Assembly (NCBI RefSeq): GCF_022539665.2
Contig: NC_081337.1
Span: 460,239-517,738 of the forward strand
DNA length: 57,500 bases
Direction of reading: 5' to 3'
Source: Daphnia carinata
Taxonomy: Eukaryota > Arthropoda > Branchiopoda > Diplostraca > Daphniidae
Part shown: positions 44,715-57,500 of the stretch, in pieces
Layout: every line of letters begins with the position of its first letter
How positions within the stretch are numbered: position 1 is the first letter of the stretch
Notes under the pieces: model-generated
What the model saw: only the letters and a program-made list of their open reading frames with translations
The model's database searches: none
Told to the model about the DNA's origin: nothing
Program-made: the position numbers and the translations under genes

Positions 44715-47700
44715 TCAGCGCCAAAGGGTGCATTTTCTAAGTTGGTTCATTGGAGTACCAGGCACACAGTTAAATTCGCGAACGAAATCTTCTGAATTGG
44801 AGAGAGTCCCTATAACTCTGTAACGGTTGGGACTATGCGGGTCATTCATTATTTGATTCAGAAGCTTTTCTGGAGTTTCGATGCCGCAATAAGTATTAGC
44901 GAAGGATAGGAAAAATATCTGCTCGGAAGTAAACCTTTCCAAACCTGGCAGAACAGACTCGATTCCATTGGCTGCGACGTAGTTACGATAGGCAACGAAT
45001 GCCTCGCGTATTCCACCGTAATCAGCAATATTTTCCCCTAGCGTGGTAAGGCCGTTCAACTGAAAATAAAAAAATGTTTCTATTAAAAGAACGTGGATAT
45101 TTTTGTAGAAAGGTCTAGATTTCGAAACGTATCAAATTTCTTACTTGAGTTCCATTTAAAACAAGGTAATTATTGTATTTGTCTTCGAAACATTTTGCTC
45201 TCGATTGATATTGCGCCAATGTGTTCTCCGTCCACCAGTTAGCAGTATTGCCGTACTTATCGTTTTGGCGGCCTATACATCTCACGCAGACATATAGAAA
45301 ACAGATTAGTTAAAGAATTTCTCGGATGCATTCTGGCGTCAATGTCACAAAAATGGGTTGAAGGCCAATCTCGAAGGTTTGGCAACTGATTTAATTTTCC
45401 TACACACCTTCCAAGAACCATTTGGAACCTAAGCCACAGCTTGTGTGAACCTTAATCCAAGTTACGAATCTTAATCCAAAATGTCTGGTGAATCTAGTCT
45501 AAAATTTAGAATCCCGTATACTTTGCCAGAGAGTTGCCAAACCCTTGCCAAGTTCATTTTCCTACCATACCTTTGTCGTCGAAACCGTGTGTTATTTCAT
45601 GACCAATGACGACTCCAATACCACCGTAATTCATCGAACTAGATTTTGAATGTCCGATAAAGTTAGAGGCTTTTTTATGAAATCATATGGCAGAAATATC
45701 TTATTTAACCAAAAATCGCATACTCACGAAGATCTCCCGTTCAACCCAAAGTATGGTGGTTGTAAGATTCCTGCTGGGAAACCTAGTTAGAAAAATTTAA
45801 CTTTACTTTAGGTACAATAGATGCAGAAGGGAAAAACAAAAGATAATATACTAATAGAATTGTATTTTGGGGCGTAAAAAGCGTTGACTATTGAAGGAAA
45901 AGTAATCCATCTGAAATATAACGGAATAAAAAAAATTTCAGCTTATTCCCTGCAACTGCTGCGGAACAATGTAAACAGAGTTTCAAGTGGTAAAATGTTG
46001 TTCGATTATCGTTTAGCCTACCGAGTTCGGTTTGTTTTACGTCGCAGGCTCATAAGCCCATTTTTCGTCAGCCAGGCATTAACACTTTGAATGTTTTCGA
46101 AATGTTCCTCCTTAGAGACGGGTGGCTAGCAACAAGACAATTATTAGCCCCTTTTTATTTAAAGTGTAAATTGGCCGTTTTTATTTTTTATTTTCATTTA
46201 GAATTCTAAGGTTCATTAAATAAATACCCGATCGGAATAAAATGACTCCACATCTTCTTTCTTTTTAATCCAGTTTGGAAAAGCCACTAGTTCAACCATA
46301 GCATCTACTTTTTCTCTGGCGATAGCTTTTGTTGTAGCATCCATCCATTCGGCTTCGTCAATCAATGTCACAAATGCGGCCTTGAGGTATTTGATCATTG
46401 ATTCAACCTGAAACGTTTTTATTTGTTTATTATTAACTCGATTAGTGTAATAGCTTATTTACAACTGATACTAAAATATGTTAAGTAAATATGGGAAAAA
46501 ATGTTTAATAGATTGGTAGATCTACCTGCGTCTTGATACTTCCTTGAAAATGTTTTTCTACATATTTTGCGCCCACTGCATAGCCGAACATACTGTTGAC
46601 TTCGTTAGCGCAGCTATTTGATCTATTGTTTTCAAATCAGTTTTCTCCGTCGTGTAATCTCTAATGTTTAGAAATATTTAGATAACAAAATTACGTATTT
46701 ACCGAGTTTCTGACTGAGGATTGCCGTAGAGGGCTTTAGAAAAATTGATAGACAAGATATTCATTTGGTTGGCAGTTCCAGGTGCTAATAATCTAACCAA
46801 TCGCCACATGACGTAGTTTACTGGAGGTTGACGTGGTAAAACAATGCATTGTCAAACTTGCCTATTATTATCGTTTCTAGCCATAGGCTATATAAGCTAG
46901 TTTATACCTATAATGCGCGGGGACGTGTTTTCCAAAAGCGCCAGAAGATTTCTCACGTACTCTACCTCTACGACGATAATGCGTTCATCGGTGGGAATGG
47001 CAACGCCAGCCAATGAATAAATTGTGTTGAGATACTGGGACCAGTCCACCTAGATAAAATAGATTTGCGATGCAATGCTAAAGTCCTATAACCACACGAG
47101 GTTCCATCGCTAGGCTATACTTGAGCTTGGGGTGATTTATGAGAAAATCCATCAGTCCATTTTTGCATTTCCATTAAGAGCATGGGATTGTACATGCGAG
47201 TGTTATCTCGCCTTGCTTCTGCAGGTGTGGTGATCTGAGAAACAGCCCCAGCCACGAAAAAATTGGGTAAGACAATTGAAAAACAAAGATATTTTTACAA
47301 AAATAATATTTAAATAAAGAGATATTTAAAAAAAATAATATTTAAATAAAGATGTTTTACTTTGGCTAGTTCAAATTCAAATTGCAATAGATCGCGGGCA
47401 TCCAAGTCAATTTGTCCATCCGTTGCGTCACCTCCGAGTGAATTGCGAATGGCCTTTGCCGATTCCGAAACATAAACAAAATAAGCCTCCATGATTTTGG
47501 GGTAATCTTCAGAATTCAGCAAAATCTCGTGTGGCAAGGTAAGCGACCCCTGATCAATCTTTTAACGCAAATATGCTTTTAGTCATTAGCTGCCGCTCAA
47601 TTAACTTATTTGCAAAACCACTTTTTAAGCTATAGACCGATATACGTACGTAAATTGAATTCTTTTTCGTATCGTAGTTGTCGAGATCGTTGTACACGGA

Positions 47701-48264
47701 AATCAGGTAAGATATACGGTAACGTTTGCGAATTGAAGCTGTCACAACTTTCCAATCAAAACGGATCCCTTCGTGAATACCTGCCGTCGACGTAATTGGC
47801 CAACCACCATAGTTCTCCAAAGCGTCAGTCAGCGGCTTTAACCCTAGCTTCTGAATAGCACCTTTAGATATAGGAAAATCCCAAATTAAATCATGCATTT
47901 AAAAAATGGAAAAGAAATATTACGAGTGTTCATGCAGGCCTTGTACATATCTCTTGCACTGTTCAAAGGCTGCGGGTCTCTGGCGTCATGGTCTTGCTCT
48001 AAAATGTCTTCGTGTAATTCGAAATATTCGATGAACCATGAAAATTATTACATCGCTCGATTTTACAAATGTCTTACTTTTCAAATCATTCGCTAGTCGT
48101 TCCCGTAAAACATCGATTTGGGTCCACCGAGATTTTGTCGCAGGGATAGGATTTTTCCTTATCCACCCACCGCATGCATACTGGAAAAAATCTTGACACG
48201 GGTCAACACTCAGGTCCATTGCTTCAATTAATGACGAGGCTGCTCCATAGACCCCTACATTCAA
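44715..48264 (-). CDS. Neprilysin-like M13 zinc metallopeptidase
   Basis: M13 enzymes are membrane-bound or secreted peptidases that cleave small extracellular peptides. About thirteen exons on -: about 48078-48252 ('[17 protein letters not shown]', the M13 N-terminal signature), about 47922-48020, 47648-47865, 47361-47562 ('[15 protein letters not shown]'), about 47125-47235, 46905-47050, 46700-46825, 46525-46640 ('[15 protein letters not shown]'), 46225-46405, 46040-46130, 45727-45783 ('[11 protein letters not shown]'), 45566-45660 with zinc motif HEITH (45587-45601), 45146-45275, and 44715-45060 ('[11 protein letters not shown]', C-terminal 'CTLWR'). Zinc ligands and C-terminal Cys-x-x-Trp are present. 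The exon that should hold the 'NAYY'-type substrate motif (about 45.9-46.0 kb) reads poorly. Confidence 0.9.
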
Positions 48265-48552
48265 TAAAGAACCCCATTCAATATGTTCAATCCCACTTCA
48301 AACATGTTTTCACAACTCTGAATTTTTTTTTTCTTCATTATTGGAGTTTACTTAAAGCTCTATTTAAATTATTGGTTTTCCGTTTGCTTTTCTCTTACAT
48401 AATGTAAATTGATTTATTCTACGTATATAGCTCCAAAAATGTTGAAAAAAAAATGTTCGTGTGAAAAATACCTTATAGGAAGAAGCCAGTTTTTACCTTC
48501 GACTTTCGTGAATTGATGATCGGCGATAGGGTTACATTTCACTGCCATTACC

Positions 48553-48615
48553 AAACTGAAGAAGATCCAGCAGGCAAATTGTGAAAACCAGAATCTTTTT
48601 GTTCTTGATTACCAT
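48553..48615 (-). CDS. Possible signal-peptide exon of the M13 peptidase
   Basis: ATG at 48615 opens 'MVIKNKKILVFTICLLDLL', a good signal peptide or membrane anchor, and could splice from GTAATG near 48552 to the next exon. Without splicing the frame stops soon after. An alternative frame from 'MAVKCNPIADHQFTKVE' overlaps it, so the exact 5' end is uncertain. Confidence 0.45.
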
Positions 48616-50757
48616 GTGTGATACAAAGAATATTTAAGAACTTCTATATTTGTTCGCCTTGTTTTCATTACCTGGTACTCATTTTACAGAATGTTGCTGT
48701 GACAAAAATTCTAAAGTCCCCGGTACAGCGTGCCGTTCGGAAGTGATGTCCGATGGAGTGAGTGCGACCAACGGTGTACAACTGATCTGTTTAAGGAAAG
48801 TCTTTCGAATTTAAAGCTTCGTTGAAAAATTCATAAATCTAGGCGGTTGGTAACTTTTGCTTTTCCCATATCCGATTATTTGAAAACTATATATCAAACA
48901 TCTAATCTGCGCTCACTCTTTTCGAACGAAAACATTACTGGGAAGGATGTGCGTGTTGTGTATGGTTGTTCGCCGTAACTTACAATGTATACATTCGTAA
49001 AATATTGAAGGACATTGCATTTTTCGGCCTGATACCATAGGATGCGTCTTTATTGTATTTCATGCTGTATCTCTACAAAACAAGTAAAACCCAATTGAAA
49101 ATCATAGTGAAACCAATTTATTCATTATTACTCCATTGTTGTGTCTAGCTCAATATTAAATAACCACGGGAGCTAGGAGAATGTAACAGATGCATCCGTC
49201 ATAGCAGCAATTGTCGCAGTCAAAAGAAACTCATGGCGTTCAACTTTGAATAGACTATATATAAGCTCTAGTTTTAATAAAATGTACAAAGGTTTAGCCA
49301 ATAATTTTGCAATTTTTTTTTCCAATTAACCTTTGATTTAAAATGTGAAAAAACCCAGAGGCAGTTCATGCAACAAGAAGCTGGGGAATAACAAACTTGT
49401 AAAAAAAATTTGAAACAGAGCGCTTTAGTTTTGTGAAGTTGTTCTTTCTAACAGGCTACTTTTAAGTGGACTGCTTTTTGTCTGCGGAGGCAGGGGTTAA
49501 TGCGAAAATTGTTTAATGATATAGTAAGCCTACCACTAGTTTTACGTAGACTTGTTACGTTGTAGTGTCTGTTGCCCATGTAAAGTTGCATACGTCCTCG
49601 CATTGTTCTTTGAAATCAGCCTTGCTTACAGGAAATAACTACGCTGTTGTTAAAGCCTGTTTTTCCTCATACGATAAAGTGTCCTTAAGCAAATAGCGCA
49701 TTACATTTTTTTATGCCCAAATATCTGTATACAAGGGAGACAGATTTTTCAATTATTTTCAGTCAGTGTACATATAAAGATTTCGTCCAAACTGCTCAAC
49801 GCCTTTTGCACTAGCCAAATTCGCTTAACCGAAAAATTCAGACAGGACACTGTTAAATAAATCCCCTTTCGTTTCTAGAAACTTCGTGCCAACTCGTTGT
49901 GACGGGTGGTTGTGGCCTTATGGGGATATGGGATACGAGAGCCATTCGTTTTTCACAGACTCTGTTAGTGAAATATCGAAAGACAAATTAAAGCAGTAAA
50001 GTCAGACGCCTTTAACATATAAAACAATAGATTACTTTACAGATTAAGCCTACATGTGCTACTTAAAAACTAATTCAGCCTCTGGCTTTTTCTTTTTTAG
50101 TCATTAGGACGGGCAAAAGTCTCCGGCTGACAGTAAAAGTAGATCTATATATCTATAGGTCAGTAATTTCCCCATTATAACCACATTGTTTTCCTAGAAT
50201 TTCAGCTTCGGTATTTTTTCACTAATCATTACGCTCTTCATAAATAGTTTTTTTATATTTAAGAAAGTATAGGCAACAGTATAGTTCTTATAAAGTGAAT
50301 GTAACACAACTTGATAGGAGAATCCCCAAGCCGCGGTACCCTCGGAAACAGTATCCTGATTAGTTTTATTTAGCTATTACACGCAACTATCGTTATCGAA
50401 CCATACCCGCCCATTTCATTTCAGGGTCATTAAATCATAGACAATGAATAACACAATTATCCATTTTTCGAGTTACGCAGAGTTGTACCCCCAACCAATC
50501 TCGAAAAGGGGGAACCGGTATGATAAAATACTTCACAAACAGCATCGTTGCCATATTATGGCGAAAATGTTAGTGAAATTTGCTTAGAAACCCTGCCAAG
50601 TCTGTCTTATAGCACTGAGTTGTCCATATTCCCTTTCTCTGCATTTAGCTGTTTTTCCACTAGAATGACGCTGAATATTATAGTTTCAAACAAATTGCAA
50701 TAGTGATCGCTATTATGTTAAATCGATCAACTAAAGTAGTACCGGAAATGTTGAGTT
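48616..50757. other. Non-coding
   Basis: No gene recognised in about 2.1 kb. The M13 promoter would be at the left. Confidence 0.45.
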
Positions 50758-50850
50758 CAGACTTGCCGTTCCGACCAATTTTTTTATCCCGATCAGCTCG
50801 CAATCATTCTGCGACACCGAAAACGACATCTAGCATTCAAAATAACAAAG
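50758..50850 (+). mobile_element. hAT-family left-end fragment
   Basis: 'cagacttgccgttccgacc' and a following 'gacatctagc' match the left end of the 20340/27638 family. No matching right end was found downstream. Confidence 0.5.
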
Positions 50851-52930
50851 TATATCGATAGCACTACAATGAAAAAAATATAAGGTGGAAAAATGGAAAA
50901 AGGTAATTGTATTAAGAATTGCTTGCATTTGACTATATTTGACTTTTATTTACTTACTGAACGCCTTCTGGCCCCCTGACTTACGGCTGTTCTACCTTTG
51001 CTAAACGAATTGTGGCAGACGAATTCGAATCCAATAATGTGGTTCCATTTAGCAACATCAGAGCTTCCCGAATAAGCCCGAAAATGGGCGACGTGCTATT
51101 CCCGTAGAAGTAGCTATCCAAATCGCCCATTCTTCTAGAAGGAGAGCAGAGTCCAAGATTACAGCAAATTAGGCAGATCCCTACGTCTTAGTACTACCTA
51201 CTACGGTACAATCTACAGTATCCTCATGGTATTCTGCAAATAAAAGCAAACCACCTTCATGTTTTTAAAAAGCGATTTGCAGGCAAAACATTTTAATTGT
51301 TAACTTTTTTAAAAAAGAGATGGGGCAGGTTTGGCGCTAAACTACCGTAAATGGGGTTGGGTAGTTAGGTCTAAATATCTTTTTCTCATGCCTCAGGTGG
51401 TATAAAAATATTTGGATAAAATTGTGTACAGAATGGTTTTGTTAGACCGCCTTACCCCAGCCAGTTCCTTTGATTAAATGCCTTAAATAACTGTTTAAAT
51501 GAAAATGCATTATCATATTTCACAATATAATAATTGTTATTCAATAATATTCAATAATATTATATTATTATATAATTATTGTTTTCAAGTTCTTCCGCCG
51601 TCCACTTGAGACCAGAACATCCGTTCCCTCCATGGGATACGATCGTCCATTGCTCAGCTCCGATAACTTGGTTACACATAATATGAACATTACCTTCGCT
51701 TTCGCCTGCGCTAACTTATCTTCTAAGTTGAAGAACATAAAAATTGTGTAACACAATATGATTGCAATAATATATAAATGTTATGATAGCATACGTCTTG
51801 ATTTGGCGATAGCATGTTTGCCGGATACATCCCATACTATTTTCTTGTTTCATTGGCACAAACGATAAGTTTGTCAGTAACGAGACCTAAGGTAAAAGAG
51901 CGAATTGGGACAGCGTTTGGGCTAACAGCCTTTCTTATGGGGAATGCGTGTAAAGCCGATCTGCTAATTTCGGACAAAAACCCTAATTCATTGGACATTT
52001 CTACTAATTCTGGACAGTCTTATTTTTAAAAACTAATTTATTCATTCGATTCAGTTTTTAATTCTGAATCGAATAGCTTAAGACACCGAAGGGCGTGCAA
52101 TAGAAAAATATTGCGAAATTTATGTTTCAACAACCAAAACAATGAGCTGTCAAAACGAGACTTCATTTTTCAGGCCTGGTAACTTGCAATTGAAATTCAC
52201 CCCAAAAACATAAAATATGGATTTTTAAAATTGTATTAAACACTTCGCTCTTTAAGTAGCCAATAGGTTATAGGTTCCACGGTAAAAACGAAAAAATAAA
52301 TGTGATTCAAATTTTCGAGAAAAAAGCATAAGCACTTCCCGTAAACACGCCGTAATGTCCGAAATTTTAAACCGAAAAAAATTGTTTTTAACTTGCCCTA
52401 TCCTACCAAATATCGCCGTAAGAATGTTCGTCGACTGTTTCGTAACAATGCGTTAAAATTTGTTACTAACGTAGACATATACTATTCATTTAATTGCTGA
52501 CTGATTTTAGTCTATTTTCCCATAAGTTCCCATGACGCTAAATCTGGACAGCAGACTATATTGATTTGTATAAGTTGTATACCAAAAATTACAAAACGTT
52601 CATAGCACAGTCATAAGGCTTTGGCGTGCAAGTTTGAAAGTCGGTGGTTCAACCCTACATAGTGACTGATTGTATTTCTTTGCTTATATATTTCAGCTCA
52701 CTTTTTTTAACCATACGAAATTTTTTTTTTCAAGAGAGATTGTTAATTCATTTTAATCATCCAAAGCTAACATTTTTCCAATTATTATTACTTCCCTGGG
52801 TTCGCCTAAATTCCGGTTATAAATCAGAAACTTCATCACCTTAGCCAGCTTACAATATTCATCTAACCTGTGATGGCAATTTTCATATTTTTTACATAAG
52901 CTCCCATGGCACTAATTTGGGACATCAGAC
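50851..52930. other. Non-coding, with a tRNA-like segment
   Basis: No protein gene recognised. At 52609-52669 a 61-base stretch has complementary ends ('cagtca' and 'tgactg') and a B-box-like 'ggttcaaccc', suggesting a degenerate tRNA or SINE head. Confidence 0.4.
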
Positions 52931-54079
52931 GATTGGCGGTGAAATAGGACTGAAACGAAATAGGACTGGAGAAATAGGACTGAAAATTTCCAGTCCTATT
53001 TCTACCGGAGAAATAGGACTGGGAGAAATAGGACTGACTTTTTAAAACTTTTTGGACAGTCCTATTTCTCCATGCCAGCAGTCCTATTTCTCCTCGGCAT
53101 CAGTCCTATTTCTCCTTAGAAATAGTCCTATTTATTTTATTTTGTTTTGTTCCAATAGGAACGATATGCCTCCAATCCGGTAGGCAACATGTTGCGTAAG
53201 AGCGTCGGCTTATATCCATTTCTCTTTGTAAAAAGCCGATGGTGTTAACTCATAACTTAAATGGTTCACCAAACATTTATCTTTTATCCTATTTTAATTT
53301 AAATTGCAGGGGACCATTAAATATGTTATATCTAATATAGTTCATTTAATAAAATACTACAACGGCCACACCAGAAATATTTATTAAATTTTTCTTACTT
53401 TTTAGTGCATAAATAACTTTTCCAGTTGCACTCATGTTGTACTTGCTCATACAACTATCAGCAACGAATAACAATCAAGTCTTACCATATCGGTAGCGCT
53501 CTAACCTGTGACACGGGTAGTCCTATGTTCGATTCTCCGTGGTTACATTTCTTCTGAGGTTTTTAATAACATTTGCGGTTAAGTTTACTATGAATAGTAG
53601 AAGAATGTTAATGAATCTTCGCCTGTATGAAAGCTAGTTCCTCACCAGGAGCAAGAAGAACTGTTGAGATACAAGAGAATGGATGAGAGAGGAGATGGTA
53701 GATAACGGTAGATGGGCGAAAAAAAAATTATTTGTAATTTAACATTTTAACAATTCCTCAACTTCTTTACCAAGAAGAGGATTCTACCACCGAAGTGGAT
53801 GGCCGAGCATGACATAGCATTACTCATCAAGTGACGTATGCCAAAGGATTAAGTTAATATTTATATTGACTTTGAAATAAAATTGATGAAGAAGATTTAT
53901 GGGTGCTAAAGCCGAGGAAGTTGAAGATAGTTGCCGGCGGCGAATAGAAAGAAGAGATTTGCATGACCAGGAGAAGAGCAGCCGACTATAGCGCTGTCTT
54001 CGAGAAGATAAAGGTATAGATACTATCTCATTTACAAATAGTTTGTTATGTAAAAATAATAAATTTTATATTGTAATAG

Positions 54080-55006
54080 GATATAATCCCCCTTCCTAGA
54101 GTCCAGCGGATCGTGACCGATTTCGAACGTGCTATATTTACGGCTGTCCGCAGGCACTTTGTGGATTGCCAGCACTTTGGCTGCAATTTCCACTGGTGCC
54201 AAGCCGTTCTGAAAAAGGTCCGGGATCTTCACCTTTCCACCCTCTACAACAACAAGGGACCGAATCCAGTGCGAGACTTTGTGTTTCGCCTGCTATGCCT
54301 TGCATATCTTCCAGGTAAATAGCACACAAATGTTATATTTAATTGTCATAAATAACATTTGTGAACTTTAATTTTTTGTAGCTGGTAAAATTCCTGGTGT
54401 GTTTGACGCGTTGAAGAGCTCAGCACCTAGCGAACTTTCAGCACTCATGGATTATATGGAGCGGAATTGGATTCGGGGCAAGTTCTGGACTCCTGAGAAC
54501 TGGTCATGCTTCAACATCTTAACGCGTACCAATAACGACTGCGAAGGAATGCACCACCAATGGAACAAGGTAATTTAAATTTGAACAATAATATGTAATG
54601 AATAATTAATAAAAAAAATGTTTGTAGTTGGCAGGCGGATCTAATTTAAAATTCTACAAGATGACAATGGTATTGCGGAAACTGGCCGAAGAAGTTTCCC
54701 TTACTAGCACGCTACTCTGCCATGACAAAATAAGGGCTCACCGGAAGAAAGAGACCCAACTTAAGAATTCCGTACTGTTCCAGCTTTGGGCGCGCTATCA
54801 AAATAATGAGGTATGTTTTCTAAATTTACAAGAAAAAAAAGTTTCCCTATAACTAATCATTGTTTTTGCAGCTATCTACAATGGATCTACTAGAAGAAAT
54901 AGTTTTAGAGCTTAGATCATCTTTTCCCGCTATTGTTTCCTCACATGCCCTTAATGTTGCTATAAATAATATTAATGATGAACTAGATATGTCTATAATT
55001 GAATAA
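54080..55006 (+). CDS. MULE-type transposase, C-terminal part (copy 2)
   Basis: Same four-exon structure and sequence as 851-1777: exons 54080-54314, 54382-54569, 54628-54810 and 54872-55006. It carries 'IVTDFERA' and the C-x2-H motif but lacks the N-terminal domain and first catalytic Asp, so this complete-ended copy is also unlikely to be autonomous. Confidence 0.7.
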
Positions 55007-56198
55007 CATTTGTTTGTTTGTAACATGTATTTTATTTGACGAATGTTTACAAATTAACATACTTTATAAATAAACTTACATAATCTCAATTGAGTTTTTT
55101 ATTTTAATGTAATATGTAATGTAATACATTATGCTTGAATTATTACAACAATACTTGTTGTGCAAGCGACGACTAATGTGCCGATTGATGGTTTTGGTTC
55201 GTGGCCACAATTCCCTAGAATATGATTGTTCTAAAAAAAATAAAATTGCAATAATTATACCAATGTACACCATATAACTATAAATGAATTTACCTTGCAT
55301 GTTTAAATCCTTCCAACCATTTACCAAACGAGTGATAAGAGAAAGCAAAACCTTTTAATTGTCCGGAAGAACGGTTTAAAAATTCGTTGATCAGAGCTCC
55401 CTATGAAAAAAGAAAAATAAAATTAATGAAAAAGGCAAAAAAAAGAACTTAAGAAATAAAAAAACGTTAAACCGGCCTGAGTAAACTGTATAGAAATTGC
55501 CAGGCAAAACCTACAAAGAAGAAAAAGAAGAAAAAAAAATTAGTAAAACATAAGCAAAGTTCAGTTGAAACACAATAAAAAAAAAAGAAAAAGCATTAAG
55601 TGACGTGAAGTATAGTTAGGTAGCATACCCATAATTTGCAGATATAATTAAATAACTATCGTAAATATTTTTAATCCTAGTCGGCCTACGTCCCGACTAA
55701 GATATCTATTTAACTGAAGGTCCACTGACCTGGGTCAGACAATTGGTTTCACGACGACACTGTGAAACCAATCCCGATACCTGTGCCCATTGAGGTGACA
55801 AGTCTCAATGCCCTTATACTTAAATTAACAATGCCAGCACTCGAACCGTTGCCTATCCGTTCCGAGCCTGATACAATGTGTCCGGGTACGGCCCAGCACT
55901 AGTGAAATATAAAATGTACTTACGGTTTGCGACTCCTTAGAAACAATCCGCAGCTGGGCAGGAACTGGGCAGGCCGCTGGACACGAACAACAGATGATTA
56001 GCACATTCACAGCACATTCACAGCACATTCGAAGCACCGTCGACAACCTACACCATGAAGATCTAAATACTGACTGGCTGAAATGCTGAAACCGCATGTG
56101 AAAATTTGGAAGTCAGAACTACCATTATTTGCCATTTCAGTAGTATTACCCTAAACACCAGTAATTGTTTTCTTCCCAAAAATTCTTTCATAGAATAA
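55007..56198 (-). other. MULE interior, possible second convergent coding region (copy 2)
   Basis: Counterpart of 1778-2970. The same open pieces on - are preserved, with no recognised domain. Confidence 0.3.
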
Positions 56199-56876
56199 TT
56201 ATTAAAAACCTCCAAAGACATGCAACCACGGAGAATCGAACACAGGACTACCCGTGTCACAGCTTAGAGCGCTACCGATATGGTAAGACTTGCTTGTTAA
56301 TCGTTGCTGATAGTTGTATGAGCAAGTACAACATGAGTGCAACTGGAAAAATTATTTATTCGCTAAAAAGTAAGAAAAATTTAATAAATATTTCTGGTGT
56401 GGCCGTAGAAGTTTTTTATTAAATGAACTATATTAGATATACCATATTTAATGGACCCCTGCAATTTAAATTAAAATAGGATAAAAGATAAATGTATGGT
56501 GAACCATTTAATTAATGAGTTAACACCATCGGCTTTTTACAAAGAGAAATGGATATAACCCGACGCTCTTACGCAATAAGTTGCCTACCGGATTGGAGGC
56601 ATATCGTTCCTATTGGAACAAAATAAAATAAATAGGACTATTTCTAAGGAGAAATAGGACTGATGCCTAGGAGAAATAGGACTGATGGCAAGGAGAAATA
56701 GGACTGATGGCAAGGAGAAATAGGACTGCTGGCATGGAGAAATAGGACTGTCCTAAAAGTTTTAAAAAGTCAGTCCTATTTCTCCCAGTCCTATTTCTCC
56801 GGTAGAAATAGGACTGGAAATTTTCAGTCCTATTTCTCCAGTCCTATTTCGTTTCAGTCCTATTTCACCGGCTACC

Positions 56877-57500
56877 TTGATTAAAACTTGATAGACATGT
56901 TTTGTTAGCAGAGCGTAGTTTCGATCTACGGACCTCTGCACTCTCAATTTTTTATTTCTACTTTTTCACTGCTTTTGGCTACCATTTGGTAGCGAAATGA
57001 AACATGCTACCAAATGGTAGTACTTGCTACCATTTGGTTGGAAAGTCGTCGATTTTTATATAGTAGAGACAAGGTAGAGGAAAGTAAATCATTTACCAAT
57101 ACGTCTACCATTCAAAAATTTCGCATTGGTAGACCATACTACCACGGGAAATACACTACCATTTCCCTTCTATTTTCCTACCATTTCCCTTCTATTTTCC
57201 TACCATTTCCCTTCTATTTTTCTACCTTTTTCCCACTTTTTGCCCTACTATTTTAACACCCTTTTTAAATTTTAATATACGCGCGAAAAAATATTTGTTT
57301 GAGTGAAGCAATACTGCTTACTGTTTATTGAAAAAAATCCAAATCAAAAGCGAAAAACATGTAATGTAGAATTTATCATCATCTTCGTCGAAAATTGGGT
57401 CTCCATTCCTATTAAGCTTATTGTCAGGCCTGCAATTAGACTCTGCCTTTTTAGCCGGGCAACAGCATTCCTTATTTTCCCTCAGTTTTCTCCTGGACAA
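56877..57500. repeat. Right edge: hairpins and 22-bp tandem repeats
   Basis: 'gctaccatttggtagc' forms a perfect hairpin at 56978-56993 and recurs in part just after. At 57157-57224 'taccatttcccttctatttt' repeats about three times in 22-bp units. A short open stretch on - (57318 to the edge, Lys/Cys rich) may be the end of a gene continuing beyond the window; unidentified. Confidence 0.5.

Larger units (their letters stand above)
52931..56876. mobile_element. MULE-like DNA transposon, copy 2 (complete)
   Basis: About 3946 bp. The left inverted repeat is 52931 to about 53569, the right about 56199 to 56876, reverse complements starting 'gattggcggtgaaat' and ending 'atttcaccggctacc'. No flanking 8-10-bp target duplication is apparent. 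The interior is nearly identical to copy 1. Confidence 0.9.

Noticed and set aside
51568-52029. Short ORFs on both strands in the right intergenic region
   Set aside because: No splice sites, start context or recognisable domain, and AT-rich composition like the surroundings.

Overview
This is eukaryotic nuclear DNA from an arthropod. The short introns (about 50-100 bp) with canonical splice sites, the AT-rich intergenic DNA, a Tyr-rich cuticle-type repeat protein and the mix of transposons fit a branchiopod crustacean such as Daphnia. That identification is inferred from the sequence character, not from a search. No operons, rRNA genes or CRISPR arrays are present.

Host genes: (1) a Cfdp1/BCNT (SWC5-type) gene on + at 6784-7705, with frame breaks; (2) a large multi-exon gene on - at 8239-19586 encoding the deubiquitinase USP24 (N-terminal UBA domain, ubiquitin-like and armadillo-like middle, USP catalytic core at about 11.0-12.4 kb, conserved C-terminus); (3) a Tyr-rich repeat gene on - at 39486-40232; (4) a possible three-exon AT-hook gene on + at 41524-42537; (5) a tRNA-Arg(ACG) on - at 42451-42522 lying inside the last exon of that gene; (6) an M13 (neprilysin-like) metallopeptidase on - at 44715-48264, probably with a signal-peptide exon near 48.6 kb. 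An unidentified exon on - at 7706-7946 and an unidentified intronless ORF on + at 35414-36244 are also listed.

Mobile DNA makes up much of the rest. Two almost identical copies of a Mutator-like (MULE) element with roughly 650-bp terminal inverted repeats sit at 1-3625 (left end beyond the window) and 52931-56876, and a diverged solo end lies at 31513. A Tigger/pogo remnant lies at about 3640-4640. An element with about 125-bp inverted repeats encloses a PHD-finger exon (4898-6025). A young Ty3/gypsy-type LTR retrotransposon with an env-like 3' region spans 22029-31407 on - and is split by a 3.2-kb hAT transposon (27638-30865) with a perfect 8-bp target duplication. A 433-bp MITE of the same hAT family lies at 20340-20772. 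A P-element/THAP9-like remnant lies on - at 32334-34283, and a frameshifted BEL/Pao remnant on + at about 36900-39070.

The most unusual objects are the MULE-like family, whose very long inverted repeats contain arrays of a short alternating-orientation motif plus a tRNA-like segment, and the PHD-finger gene inside an inverted-repeat element. A caution for any user: conserved exons of Usp24 and Cfdp1 are repeatedly broken by 1-2 base indels in homopolymer runs, which looks more like assembly error than decay.
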